Positions 26,849 to 35,820 are shown, counted from the stretch's first letter. The stretch is DNA of 64,000 nucleotides from Gordonia malaquae NBRC 108250 (GCF_000344135.1 NZ_BAOP01000005.1:143624-207623), one strand, 5' to 3'. Translations and numbers: made by a program. The notes: generated from the sequence alone by a model not told the origin.

Positions 26849-27702
26849 CGGGCGTGGCCGGAGTCGCGCTGCGAGACCGCAGGCTGCCGCTGTGGGCGCG
26901 ACGGCTGAGCAAGCCGAGGCCGAGCGTCGCCGTGGCTGCCGCGGTACTCGCGCTCGCGGTGATCGCCGCCGTCGCGCCAGGACTCCTGACCGGTGGCGAT
27001 CCGCTCGCAGTGGCTCCCGCGGATCGGCTGCAGGCGCCGTCGTTCGCCCACCCGTTCGGCACGGATCAACTCGGTCGCGACGTGCTCACTCGAGTCGTTC
27101 ACGGAACGGGTGCGTCGCTGACGGCGGCTCTCGCCGCAGTCGGGGTCGCCGTCGCAGGTGGTGTTGTCATCGGAGTGACCACCGGCTACGTCGGCGGGTG
27201 GACGGACAGGGTCGGGATGCGACTGGTGGACGTCCTCCTCGCGGTCCCCGCGCTGCTCCTGTCGATGACAGTCATCGCGGCAACCGGCGGCGGAACTCTG
27301 GAGTTGGGAGTCGCGGTCGGAATCGCCGGGGTGGCGGGAGCCGCCAGGGTGGTCCGCGCCCGCACCCAACAGCTCCGGTCAGTGCCATTCGTCGAAGCCG
27401 CGACCGTCAGCGGATGGCGACGGCCCACGGTCATCACCCGACATGTCCTGCCGCACCTGTGGCCGACGACCGCGGCCGTCGCATCCGTGGAGTTCGGTCA
27501 GGCGGTGCTCGCGGTGGCAGCCCTCGGCTTCCTCGGTTTCGGGCCGCCTCCGCCGGCCCCCGAGTGGGGTGCGATGGTGGCCGACGGACGCGCGTTCCTC
27601 GCCGACTCGTGGTGGCTCACTCTCGCGCCCGCCGCGGTCATCACCGCGGTTGTTCTCGCTGCCTACCGACTGTCGCGTGTGATCGGAGAGACCCGTGCTT
27701 GA
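26845..27702 (+). CDS. ABC transporter permease (DppC type)
   Basis: 285 residues. DppC/OppC signature FGTDQLGRDVLTRVVHGTG near residue 72 and EAA loop SVPFVEAATVSGWRRPTV. ATGA overlap with dppB-like gene and 8-base overlap (GTG start 27695) with the ATPase gene. Confidence 0.9.
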   Translation: MTGVAGVALRDRRLPLWARRLSKPRPSVAVAAAVLALAVIAAVAPGLLTGGDPLAVAPADRLQAPSFAHPFGTDQLGRDVLTRVVHGTGASLTAALAAVGVAVAGGVVIGVTTGYVGGWTDRVGMRLVDVLLAVPALLLSMTVIAATGGGTLELGVAVGIAGVAGAARVVRARTQQLRSVPFVEAATVSGWRRPTVITRHVLPHLWPTTAAVASVEFGQAVLAVAALGFLGFGPPPPAPEWGAMVADGRAFLADSWWLTLAPAAVITAVVLAAYRLSRVIGETRA

Positions 27703-29110
27703 GATCTCCGGACTCGATGTGACGATCGGTCGGACGCCGGTACTCGAAGGAGTCGATCTCCACGTGGAGCCGGGAGAGACCGTCGCCGTCGTGGGAGCGT
27801 CGGGCAGCGGAAAATCGACTCTCGCGCGGACCGTTCTCGGTCTCCATCGACAAGACGTGCACGTCACTGCGCAGCGTTTGCGCCTGGGAGACACTGATCT
27901 GCCCGCTCCCGGATCGAAGAGATGGCGGACCGTCAGAGGCCAGCGGATCGGCTACGTGCCGCAAGACCCGGGAAGCTCTCTCAACCCGGTGCGGCGAATC
28001 GGGGCGCAGGTCCGGGAGGCGTTGCGGCACTCCGGATCAGCGGACTCCGAACGCGAAGCGGAATCTCGTCTGACCGAGGTGGGACTGTCTCCGGACTTCC
28101 TGAAGCGGTATCCCCACGAGGTGTCCGGCGGTCAGCGCCAGCGGGTCCTGATCGCGATGGCGCTGGCGGGACGGCCGGGCCTCATCGTCGCCGACGAACC
28201 GACGAGTGCGCTCGACGCCGACGTCGCTGATCAGGTGCTCGACACCCTGACGTCTCAGGTCGGACGGACCTCCGGACTCCTGCTGGTGACGCACGATCTG
28301 ACCGTCGTCGAACGTCGTGCGGACCGCGTCGTCGTGCTCGACGGCGGCCGCGTGGTCGAGTCGTCTACGTCGGAGCGTCTCGTGTCCTCGCCGTCGAGTT
28401 CGGCGGGCAGAGCGTTGCTCGCGGCGATCCCGGGAGGACGGCGGCCCGCACCGGTACCTGAACCGCGAGACGAGGTGCTGACGGCGAGGTCGATCACCAA
28501 GCGATTCGGCAGCCTGCCGGCTCTCGACGCCGTCGACCTGACGTTGCACCGTGGTGAGACGGTCGCCGTCGTCGGACCGTCTGGTTCGGGGAAGTCCACG
28601 CTCGCTCGGGTCCTCGTCGGTCTGACTACGCCTGATTCAGGCACGGTGGACACGCGAGGACGCGTGCAACTCGTCGCACAGAACCCGTTCACCGCACTGG
28701 ATCCGAGATGGACCGTGCGGCGGATCATCGCCGAATCGTTGCATCCATCGTTGGGTCTCACCTCGGATCAACGCGCTGTCCGGGTGAGGGAGGCTCTCGA
28801 CGACGTCGGACTCGGCCGCGGGTTCGCCGATCGGTACCCGAACGAGCTGTCCGGAGGGCAGAGTCAGCGCGTGGCGATCGCTCGAGCGGTCGCCGCTCGC
28901 CCGGCGATCGTGGTTCTCGACGAAGCGGTGTCCGCACTCGACGTGGTGTCGCAGGCGACGGTCCTCGACATCCTGGCACGTCTGCAACGTGAGCACGGCA
29001 CGGCCTACGTGTTCGTCACGCACGACCGGACGGTCGCCGCCGACATCGCGCACCGCACAGTCGAAGTCCGACGCGGCGTCGCGACGGAGCTTGAGGTCGT
29101 CGCGACCTGA
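27695..29110 (+). CDS. ABC transporter ATPase, fused DppD-DppF double-domain protein
   Basis: 471 residues holding two complete nucleotide-binding domains. Domain 1: Walker A GASGSGKST (34-42), signature VSGGQRQRV, Walker B LIVADEPTSALD. Domain 2: Walker A GPSGSGKST (294-302), signature LSGGQSQRV, Walker B IVVLDEAVSALD. In domain 2 the residue after the Walker B Glu is Ala-Val instead of Pro-Thr. Fusion of the two ATPases is common in actinobacterial Dpp systems. Last gene of the operon; a strong terminator follows 11 bp after the stop. Confidence 0.9.
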   Translation: MLEISGLDVTIGRTPVLEGVDLHVEPGETVAVVGASGSGKSTLARTVLGLHRQDVHVTAQRLRLGDTDLPAPGSKRWRTVRGQRIGYVPQDPGSSLNPVRRIGAQVREALRHSGSADSEREAESRLTEVGLSPDFLKRYPHEVSGGQRQRVLIAMALAGRPGLIVADEPTSALDADVADQVLDTLTSQVGRTSGLLLVTHDLTVVERRADRVVVLDGGRVVESSTSERLVSSPSSSAGRALLAAIPGGRRPAPVPEPRDEVLTARSITKRFGSLPALDAVDLTLHRGETVAVVGPSGSGKSTLARVLVGLTTPDSGTVDTRGRVQLVAQNPFTALDPRWTVRRIIAESLHPSLGLTSDQRAVRVREALDDVGLGRGFADRYPNELSGGQSQRVAIARAVAARPAIVVLDEAVSALDVVSQATVLDILARLQREHGTAYVFVTHDRTVAADIAHRTVEVRRGVATELEVVAT

Positions 29111-29120
29111 CTGAATGCAG

Positions 29121-29160
29121 AGGACCCTGCCGACATGAGTCGGCAGGGTCCTTCTTCTTC
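29121..29160. terminator. Terminator of the riboswitch operon
   Basis: AGGACCCTGCCGAC and GTCGGCAGGGTCCT (14-bp perfect stem, ATGA loop) followed by TTCTTCTTC; also serves the convergent fadE5 gene. Confidence 0.85.
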
Positions 29161-29183
29161 AGATCAAGCTGGTGAGGACTTGA

Positions 29184-31010
29184 TCAGAAAGCTGCTTCGT
29201 CGAGCTCCATGAGGTCGTTGTCGACGTTGTTCTCGACGATGTGGCGCACAGCGGTGAGCTGCGGCAGCATGTTCTTCGCGAAGAAGGTCGCCGAGGCGAT
29301 CTTGCCTTGGTAGAAGGCGACGTCGTCGCCCGAGGCGCCGTTCGCGAGAGCTGCAGCGGCCACGACTGCCTGGCGGAGCAGGAGCCAGCCGATGACCAGG
29401 TCGCCGACCGCCATGAGGAAGCGAACCGATGCGGTACCGACGAGGTACAACTGCTTCGGGTCTTCCTGGGCGGCCATCAGCCAGCCGGTGAGCTTGGCGG
29501 CCATGCCCTGGACGTCCTCGAGGGCTGTCTTGAGCAGTGCGCGCTCGTCGTCGAAGCCCTCACCGTTGTCGATGAACTGCTGGATCTGGCCTGCGACGTG
29601 GGCGAGAGCCTGGCCCTTGTCGCGGATGATCTTGCGGAAGAAGAAGTCCTGCGCCTGGATGGCGGTGGTGCCCTCGTACAGCGAGTCGATCTTCGAGTCG
29701 CGGATGTACTGCTCGATCGGGTAGTCCTGCAGGAAGCCCGAGCCGCCGAGAGTCTGCAGCGACTCGGTCAGCTTCTCGTAAGCGCGCTCGGAGCCGACAC
29801 CCTTGACGATCGGGAGCAGAAGGTCGTTGACCTTGTGTGCGAGCTCGGCATCCGCGCCGGAGACGATCGCGGCGGCCTCCGGGTCCTGGTGCGACGCGGT
29901 GTACAGGTACACGGCGCGCAGGCCCTCGGCGTACGACTTCTGCGTGAGCAGCGCACGACGGACATCGGGGTGGTGGGTGATGGTGACACGCGGTGCGGCC
30001 TTGTCCATCATCTGGGTCAGGTCGGCGCCCTGGACACGCTCCTTGGCGTACTCGAGAGCGTTCAGGTAGCCGGTCGACAGTGTCGAGATGGCCTTGGTGC
30101 CCACCATCATGCGTGCGTGCTCGATGACGTCGAACATCTGCGCTATGCCCGAATGGACCTCGCCGACGAGCCAGCCCTTGGCCGGGGTGCCGTGCAGGCC
30201 GAAGCTGACCTCACACGTGGCCGAGGCCTTGATGCCCATCTTGTGCTCGACGTTGGTGACGAATGCACCGTTGCGGTCCTGCAGTTCGCCGGTCTCGTGA
30301 TCGAAGTGGAACTTCGGAACGAAGAACAGCGACAGGCCCTTGGTGCCGGGTCCGGCGCCTTCGGGGCGCGCGAGGACCAGGTGGAAGATGTTCTCGGTCA
30401 TGTCCTGGTCGGCCGAGGTGATGAAGCGCTTCACACCCTCGATGTGCCAGGTTCCGTCTTCCTGCAGGGTGGCCTTGGTGGTGCCCGCGCCCACGTCCGA
30501 GCCGGCGTCGGGCTCGGTGAGGACCATCGTGGCGCCCCAGCCGCGCTCGGAGCAGATCGCAGCCCACTTCTTCTGCTCGTCCGTGCCGTTGTCGTAGAAG
30601 ATGTTCGAGAAGCCCGAGCCCGCGGCGTACATGAAGACTGGCGGGTTGGCGCCGAGGATCATCTCGCCGATGGCCCAGTACAGCGAACGCGGAGCGGGCA
30701 GTCCGCCGAGTTCCTCGTCGACGCCGACCTTGTCCCAGCCGGCCTCGATGAGAGCGTTGTAGCTCTTCTTGAAGCTCTCGGGAATGGTCACGCTGTGATC
30801 GGTCGGGTCGAAGACCGGCGGGTTGCGGTCGGCATCGACGAACGAGTCGGCGATGACACCCTCCGACAGTGTCTTCACCTCACGGAGCATGTCGACGGCC
30901 GTCTCGTGGTCGAGGTCGCCGAAGGCGCCCGTCGCGAGGACCTTGTCGAGCTCGTACATCTCGAAGAGGTTGAAGTGGAGATCGCGGAGGTTGGACTTGT
31001 AATGGCCCAT
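29184..31010 (-). CDS. fadE5: Acyl-CoA dehydrogenase FadE5
   Basis: 608-residue large-form acyl-CoA dehydrogenase (FAD) for the first step of beta-oxidation; M. tuberculosis FadE5 (Rv0244c) has nearly the same length. Visible parts: [18 protein letters not shown] terminus, ACAD middle domain [20 protein letters not shown], and the helical C-terminal part with [14 protein letters not shown] carrying the catalytic Glu. AGGAAG precedes ATG 31010. The upstream palindrome GTTACTTGCCGGTAAC matches the TTAC-N6-GTAA sites of the TetR gene and fadA2. In M. tuberculosis this gene lies next to fadA2; here 20 kb separate them. Confidence 0.92.
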   Translation of the reverse strand: MGHYKSNLRDLHFNLFEMYELDKVLATGAFGDLDHETAVDMLREVKTLSEGVIADSFVDADRNPPVFDPTDHSVTIPESFKKSYNALIEAGWDKVGVDEELGGLPAPRSLYWAIGEMILGANPPVFMYAAGSGFSNIFYDNGTDEQKKWAAICSERGWGATMVLTEPDAGSDVGAGTTKATLQEDGTWHIEGVKRFITSADQDMTENIFHLVLARPEGAGPGTKGLSLFFVPKFHFDHETGELQDRNGAFVTNVEHKMGIKASATCEVSFGLHGTPAKGWLVGEVHSGIAQMFDVIEHARMMVGTKAISTLSTGYLNALEYAKERVQGADLTQMMDKAAPRVTITHHPDVRRALLTQKSYAEGLRAVYLYTASHQDPEAAAIVSGADAELAHKVNDLLLPIVKGVGSERAYEKLTESLQTLGGSGFLQDYPIEQYIRDSKIDSLYEGTTAIQAQDFFFRKIIRDKGQALAHVAGQIQQFIDNGEGFDDERALLKTALEDVQGMAAKLTGWLMAAQEDPKQLYLVGTASVRFLMAVGDLVIGWLLLRQAVVAAAALANGASGDDVAFYQGKIASATFFAKNMLPQLTAVRHIVENNVDNDLMELDEAAF

Positions 31011-31051
31011 GGTTCTTCCTAACCGGTGAGGTACTGGGGCTGACCGGACAT

Positions 31052-31067
31052 GTTACTTGCCGGTAAC
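31052..31067. promoter_or_regulatory. Palindrome GTTACTTGCCGGTAAC upstream of fadE5
   Basis: Shares TTAC-N6-GTAA with 3047-3060 and 7952-7965. Located 42 bp upstream of the fadE5 start, as expected for a repressor site. Confidence 0.6.
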
Positions 31068-31160
31068 TATTGACAGAATAGCCCTCGACTCAGCGCGGAA
31101 CAACCGGTCGGGAGTGTGGCGGCGCTAACAATTGCAAGCGTCGGTCTCGTTCCTCAGAGG

Positions 31161-31928
31161 TCAGTGCGACCGCAGGTATTCGAGGTCGGCTGCGACGCCT
31201 TCGGACGGCGTCTCCAAGACGCCCGGTGCGCCGGCGGTCTTCATCAGCTCGAGCAGCACGTCGGCGTCGATGTGACCGGACTCGATGTTGGCGTGCCGGT
31301 CGCGGCCGGAGTCGAACTCGTCGCGCGAATTGTTCAGGTGGATGAGGTCGATGCGTCCGGTGATCGCCTTGATGCGTTCGACCAGGCCGACGAGGTCCTC
31401 TCCGCCGGCCCAGGCGTGACACGTGTCGAGGCAGAAGCCCGCTTCGTCGAAGTCGCCGACTGCATCCCAGAGACGTTCGATCGACTCCAGGGTGCGCGCC
31501 ATCGCATGCGACCCGCCCGCAGTGTTCTCGATCAGGATCGGGACGCCGAACCCGCCCTTGTCCGCCTGCCGCTCGAACAGCTTGCGCCAATTCTCGAAGC
31601 CCGCCGCAGCGTCCTCACCGTCACGCAGGTGACCGCCGTGGACGACGAGTCCGATCGCTCCGAGGTCCTTCGCCGCGGCAGCCTGCTGTTCGACGGCCTT
31701 CCGCGACGGCATGCGCAGTCGATTGTTCAGGCTCGCGACGTTGATCTGGTAGCTCGAATGCACCACGACGTCGATCGGGGAGTTTCGGATCTCCTCCGCG
31801 TGGGGATGGATCTCCGGCTTCTTCCAGCTCTGCGGATCGGTCACGAACATCTGGAAGATGTCGATCCCGAGCTCGTTGGCGGTGGCGACGGGGTTCTCGT
31901 CCTGGCGAAGGTGGGCTCCGATGCGCAT
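31161..31928 (-). CDS. nfo: Deoxyribonuclease IV / endonuclease IV (Nfo)
   Basis: 255-residue TIM-barrel AP endonuclease that nicks 5' to abasic sites in base-excision repair, with three Zn ions. Family segments: IGAHLRQDENP start, VVVHSSYQINVAS, LVVHGGHL (Zn His), LIENTAGG (Zn Glu), FCLDTCHAWAGG (Zn Asp/His), LIHLNNSRDEFDSGRDRHANI (Zn His, Asp and Arg region). ATG 31928 gives the compact start; the open frame extends further upstream without family similarity. Confidence 0.88.
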   Translation of the reverse strand: MRIGAHLRQDENPVATANELGIDIFQMFVTDPQSWKKPEIHPHAEEIRNSPIDVVVHSSYQINVASLNNRLRMPSRKAVEQQAAAAKDLGAIGLVVHGGHLRDGEDAAAGFENWRKLFERQADKGGFGVPILIENTAGGSHAMARTLESIERLWDAVGDFDEAGFCLDTCHAWAGGEDLVGLVERIKAITGRIDLIHLNNSRDEFDSGRDRHANIESGHIDADVLLELMKTAGAPGVLETPSEGVAADLEYLRSH

Positions 31929-31950
31929 ACGGTCAACGATAGCCGCGGGG

Positions 31951-32835
31951 TCAGACGTTCCGGTCGTCTCCGCGACGTTCACCGTCGGGTGTGAACGGGC
32001 CGTCGCCCTTGTACGCCGACGACGGCAAGACTTTCGTGAAGTCGATCATCGCGCGGGTGTTGTCGACGGCGGTCACCAATCCGATGCCGTACGGTCCGTG
32101 CTCGTCGAACAGGGTGGCGGTGCCTGCCGACACACCTGCGTCCTCGAGGTGATGGTCGGACTCCACTCCGAGCCGATCGCCGACCGGCAGCCGACTCAAG
32201 GCGAGCGTGAGGTCGCCGTTGATGAAGCCGATACCGCCCTCGCCCCAGTTCGTCGAGAGACTGGTGCCCTCGGCTGAGATCGCGGCCCGCTGGAACGGCG
32301 TCAACTCGACGTCGGGAAGTACGTTCACCGGACGGCTCCACAGGCGCCGCCGTCCGCCGTTCTGATAGGCCGACATATCCGAGCTCCACCCGAGTTCGTC
32401 GTTGTAGAACCACGTGTGGAAGTCGGACGGGTCGGTTTCCGGGAGGTTGTAGTCGGTCGTCGGACGCGACCAGCGCGCGCCGGGAGGGTTGTCGCCCTGT
32501 TTGAGAAACACGGTGTTGCCCTGGGCGACCAACACGCCCTCGTCGTCGTCCCCGTCGTGCTGACGGACACTCACCTGAACGACCCGGATCCGACGGCCGT
32601 CCCGAAGGATCTCGGTCTGCAGACTCGTCGGGATTCGCCGTGCCGACTTGAACAGTTCCAGCGTGAATCGGGCGGGCAACCAGCCTTCGCGACCGTGCTC
32701 TCGTTCCGCAGCGTACGCGGCGAGACCGCATACAGCTGGTCCGTTGAGTGCGTCCGGCCCCCACAGACTCAGGGCCAGCGGAGTGGGGACCACCCGGCCC
32801 GACTCCCCGTGAATGAAATAGGACTTCGTCGACAT
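31951..32835 (-). CDS. Thioesterase-like superfamily protein (acyl-CoA thioesterase type)
   Basis: 294 residues with the double hot-dog TesB-like layout: PARFTLELFKSARRIPT in the first half and TNWGEGGIGFINGDLTLALSRLP in the second. Such actinobacterial proteins are annotated acyl-CoA thioesterase domain-containing; hydrolysis of acyl-CoA is inferred, and no catalytic Asp-Gln-Thr triad could be confirmed by eye. It is 22 bp upstream of nfo on the same strand and divergent from the DUF308 gene across the tandem-repeat region. Confidence 0.68.
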   Translation of the reverse strand: MSTKSYFIHGESGRVVPTPLALSLWGPDALNGPAVCGLAAYAAEREHGREGWLPARFTLELFKSARRIPTSLQTEILRDGRRIRVVQVSVRQHDGDDDEGVLVAQGNTVFLKQGDNPPGARWSRPTTDYNLPETDPSDFHTWFYNDELGWSSDMSAYQNGGRRRLWSRPVNVLPDVELTPFQRAAISAEGTSLSTNWGEGGIGFINGDLTLALSRLPVGDRLGVESDHHLEDAGVSAGTATLFDEHGPYGIGLVTAVDNTRAMIDFTKVLPSSAYKGDGPFTPDGERRGDDRNV

Positions 32836-32862
32836 GCATTCCGACAGTACTTGTGCCCACCT

Positions 32863-33030
32863 CGCTCAGCACAAGCACTTCGTCTCGCGGGCTCGCTCAG
32901 CACAAGCACTTCGTCTCGCGGGCTCGCTCAGCACAAGCACTTCGTCTCGCGGGCTCGCTCAGCACAAGCACTTCGTCTCGCGGGCTCGCTCAGCACGAGC
33001 ACTTCGTCTCGCGGGCTCGCTCAGCACAAG
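32863..33030. repeat. 31-bp tandem repeat, five full units plus one partial
   Basis: Units start at 32863, 32894, 32925, 32956 and 32987, with a 13-bp partial at 33018. Core CGCTCAGCACAAGCACTTCG followed by TCTCGCGGGCT. Only the fifth unit differs, by one base (CACGAGC). The repeat fills most of the 207-bp gap between two divergent genes, ending 12 bp before the DUF308 start. Confidence 0.95.
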
Positions 33031-33042
33031 TACCCTTGGCGC

Positions 33043-33606
33043 ATGACTGTGCTCCCCGAAACACCCGCGCTCCCCGACAATGCAGTGAACGCTCTGCGCT
33101 CGTTCCTGCTCGCGTCGTCCGTCGTCGGCATCGCGCTCGGCATCGCGATGCTCGCCTGGCCCGCGGCGACGCTCACCGTCGTGGCGGTACTCTTCGGTGC
33201 GTCGCTTGTCGTCGCCGGTCTCCTTCGACTGTTCCTCGCGTTCGCGACGACGGAGGCGCCGTTCGTACTGCGCGTGGTGCTCGGAGCGTTCGGCGCGATC
33301 GTGCTCGCCGCAGGTGTCCTGTCCATTCTGAACCCCGCCGAATCGTTGACGCTGCTCGGCATCTTCATCGGTGTCGGCTGGATCTTCGGTGGACTCCAGG
33401 ACCTCCTCGAGATGCGACTGGCGAACTTCCTCGTCCCGCGCTGGCTTGTTGTCCTGTCGGCTGTGATCTCGATCGGTGCAGGTATCGCGATGATCGTCCT
33501 GCCCGCGATCTCGACTCTCTCGACCATCCTCTGGGTGCTCGCAGTCATGTTGATCGCGGTCAGCCTCGCAACCCTCCTCACGCTTCCCAAGAAGCGCGAC
33601 GCTTAG
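33043..33606 (+). CDS. HdeD-like DUF308 membrane protein
   Basis: 187 residues with six predicted transmembrane segments, arranged as three pairs typical of the HdeD/DUF308 family (for example SLTLLGIFIGVGWIFGGLQDLLE). HdeD is linked to acid resistance in enterobacteria; in actinobacteria the role is unknown. The ATG at 33043 is only 12 bp after the tandem repeat, so the transcript may be leaderless or start within the repeats. Its stop overlaps the stop of the convergent gene. Confidence 0.75.
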   Translation: MTVLPETPALPDNAVNALRSFLLASSVVGIALGIAMLAWPAATLTVVAVLFGASLVVAGLLRLFLAFATTEAPFVLRVVLGAFGAIVLAAGVLSILNPAESLTLLGIFIGVGWIFGGLQDLLEMRLANFLVPRWLVVLSAVISIGAGIAMIVLPAISTLSTILWVLAVMLIAVSLATLLTLPKKRDA

Positions 33607-34166
33607 CTGGTGGGAGCCAGCGAGTCTGCGGTGACCGACGTCCGTGCAGGGGCGTCGAGAAGCCTCTGATTCCAGCGGTTCAGCCCGGCTACCAGGTCTG
33701 CGGCGTGCCGGAGGGCGACACCGTCGATGAGGCCGGTGCCCGCGAGTTCCACCGATCGTTCCGACTGCGCGGCGGCTGCACCGAGAAGACGGTCGGCACC
33801 GAGCAGGTCGGTGTCCCACATCGCGTCCGCGGTGGTCATGCACAGCGCCGCGACGTGATCGGCTTGATCGAGGTGAACCATCGCCCACGCCCAGTGGCGT
33901 GCGACGTCCACGGTGTCGATGCCTCCGCGACCGTGCGTTCTGACGTACTTGGCGTGCAGTTCGCTGCACAGCAGATCGGCGTCCGACCACAGGCTCAGAT
34001 GCGACATGCAGCGCACACAGTCGTGGAGGGCGGCGAGGTACTTCACCGAGTACGGCCCTTCGCGGCGGGATCGGATCTCGCGGAGGACCGAGTAGTCGGC
34101 GAGCGCGTGCGTGAACTCGCCTGCGTCGTAGAACGAGCGGGCCTGTGAGTTCAGTTCGTCGAGCAT
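33603..34166 (-). CDS. Hypothetical protein, TPR-like helical
   Basis: 187 residues, all alpha-helical by pattern, with a tetratricopeptide-like opening (LNSQARSFYDAGEFTHALADY). GGAGG lies 6 bp before ATG 34166, which I use as the start. Family not recognised. Ends tail-to-tail with the DUF308 gene. Confidence 0.55.
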   Translation of the reverse strand: MLDELNSQARSFYDAGEFTHALADYSVLREIRSRREGPYSVKYLAALHDCVRCMSHLSLWSDADLLCSELHAKYVRTHGRGGIDTVDVARHWAWAMVHLDQADHVAALCMTTADAMWDTDLLGADRLLGAAAAQSERSVELAGTGLIDGVALRHAADLVAGLNRWNQRLLDAPARTSVTADSLAPTS

Positions 34167-34311
34167 GCCTCCATCGTGCCTTTTCGGGGGCCGACTGCGA
34201 AGCGAAACGGACAGTCGTTGTCGGCAGTGGCGTCGCTCAACGGCGGATGAGTTCACAGCGCGGTCTAATGTTCCCCGATTCGCCGCAGAACGGGGGAGAC
34301 TCGGGTGTCCG

Positions 34312-34785
34312 TCACGGATTCGGGGAACATTCGGCGGCGAAACTGAAGGTACGCCGCAGCAGGAGCACTCCGAGTGCGGTGACCAGCGAACCCGCCGCCG
34401 CGATCCACACTCCGTCGGCCCGAAGCATCGTCTCGGGGACCGCGATCACCGAGAACAGTGCACCCACGACCGCGAGCGTCGCGACAGCACTGGCGATCGG
34501 CCGCCACGCACGGTCCGTTCCGCCCGTCGCGCGTACGCTGAGCAGCATGATCGCTCCGATCGTGGCGAGAGCGATCATCCACTGCAGGTGATTCACATGC
34601 GCCTGGTATCCGGGCTCGCTGATCTGCCCGAATCCGTTCACCGTCATCGACGGGCGGGTCGCCGATGCATACCAGGGGAGGAGATGTGCACCCGCCGCAG
34701 TGAGCAGCCCGGCGACGGTGACGACGACGTCGACTCGGAACGCGACTCGTGGCTCGACTCGGCTGCGTACGGGATTCACGATCAC
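34312..34785 (-). CDS. Hypothetical four-helix membrane protein
   Basis: 157 residues with four hydrophobic segments (for instance VVVTVAGLLTAAGAHLLPWY, WMIALATIGAIMLL, VATLAVVGALFSVIAV, WIAAAGSLVTALGVLLL). The pattern resembles small actinobacterial membrane proteins of unknown function. Divergent from the CDF gene with a short gap. Confidence 0.6.
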   Translation of the reverse strand: MIVNPVRSRVEPRVAFRVDVVVTVAGLLTAAGAHLLPWYASATRPSMTVNGFGQISEPGYQAHVNHLQWMIALATIGAIMLLSVRATGGTDRAWRPIASAVATLAVVGALFSVIAVPETMLRADGVWIAAAGSLVTALGVLLLRRTFSFAAECSPNP

Positions 34786-34877
34786 GGTTCCTCCTGACAG
34801 TGACGTTTCACTGACCGTAAAGGCGTTCGACGACGCAGTACTGCGTGCGAATGACTTCGCGGTGGGAGGATCGACAG

Positions 34878-35774
34878 GTGAGCGAACGTGGAGATCTCAG
34901 CAAGTGGGCGCTGCTCAGCGTCGCGGCCGCCGTCGTCACGATCAGCCTGAAGACCTATGCGTGGTGGATCACTGGATCGGTGGGTCTGTTGTCGGACGCC
35001 GCGGAATCCGTCGTCAACCTGGTGGCGGCTGCGGGCGCGTTCATCGCGCTCAAGGTCGCGGCGCGGCCGTCCGACGACGACCACAACTTCGGGCACACGA
35101 AGAGCGAGTACTTCTCGGCGGTCGTGGAAGGCGTGATGATCGTGGTCGCCGCGGGCGTCATCCTCTACACAGCCGTCGAACGGCTGATCAACCCGCAAGA
35201 GCTCGAAGCCGTCGGGATCGGTCTGCTGATCTCGGTCGGCGCGACCGTGGTGAACGGCCTCGTCGCTTGGAAGCTCATCACGGTCGGCCGCGCCCATCGG
35301 TCGATGTCGCTGGAGGCCGATGGAAAGCATCTGCTCACCGACGTCTGGACCACCGTCGGGGTCATCGGGGGCGTCGCTCTTGTCGGGATCACCGGATGGC
35401 CGCCGCTCGATTCGCTCGTCGCGATGGCAGTCGCGGTGAACATCATCCTCGTCGGATGGCGACTCGTCAGAGACTCCACCATGGGACTCATGGACACCGT
35501 GATCCCCGAGTCCGAACGCGATGCGGTCGACGAAGTCCTCGACCAGTTCCGCGGCGACGGAGTCGACTTCCACGACGTCCGCACCCGGGAGGCGGGACAC
35601 ATGCGGTTCGTCCAAATGCACATGCTCGTCCCCGGGACGTGGACCGTCCAACAGGCCCACGATCTTGTCGAAGAGGTTGAAGCCGCGCTTCACGACGCCG
35701 TCGACGACCTGCGTCCCACCATTCACCTCGAACCGATCGACGACCCGCGCAGTTATGAACCGTGGCGTCGCTGA
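34878..35774 (+). CDS. Cation diffusion facilitator (metal efflux)
   Basis: 298 residues, six transmembrane helices and a C-terminal cytoplasmic ferredoxin-like domain. Metal-site pieces: LLSDAAESVVN in helix 2 (Asp and Glu), HNFGHTKSEYFS loop, and DGKHLLTDVWTT in helix 5 (His and Asp). The Asp/Glu plus His/Asp set differs from pure zinc CDFs, so Zn, Fe or Mn are all possible. GTG 34878 is preceded by GGGAGGA; the frame upstream is non-conserved. Confidence 0.85.
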   Translation: MSERGDLSKWALLSVAAAVVTISLKTYAWWITGSVGLLSDAAESVVNLVAAAGAFIALKVAARPSDDDHNFGHTKSEYFSAVVEGVMIVVAAGVILYTAVERLINPQELEAVGIGLLISVGATVVNGLVAWKLITVGRAHRSMSLEADGKHLLTDVWTTVGVIGGVALVGITGWPPLDSLVAMAVAVNIILVGWRLVRDSTMGLMDTVIPESERDAVDEVLDQFRGDGVDFHDVRTREAGHMRFVQMHMLVPGTWTVQQAHDLVEEVEAALHDAVDDLRPTIHLEPIDDPRSYEPWRR

Positions 35775-35820
35775 CCGCAATCGCGTGACGCCGTCGCCAG
35801 GACCGACCTACCCTGAGACC

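Noticed and set aside
32863..33030. CRISPR array
   Set aside because: The 31-bp units are directly adjacent with no spacers between them, so this is a simple tandem repeat.
32416..33606. A 396-codon open frame running through the tandem repeat into the DUF308 gene
   Set aside because: The repeat period is not a multiple of three and the N-terminal part is antisense to the thioesterase-like gene; only the part from 33043 is protein-like.
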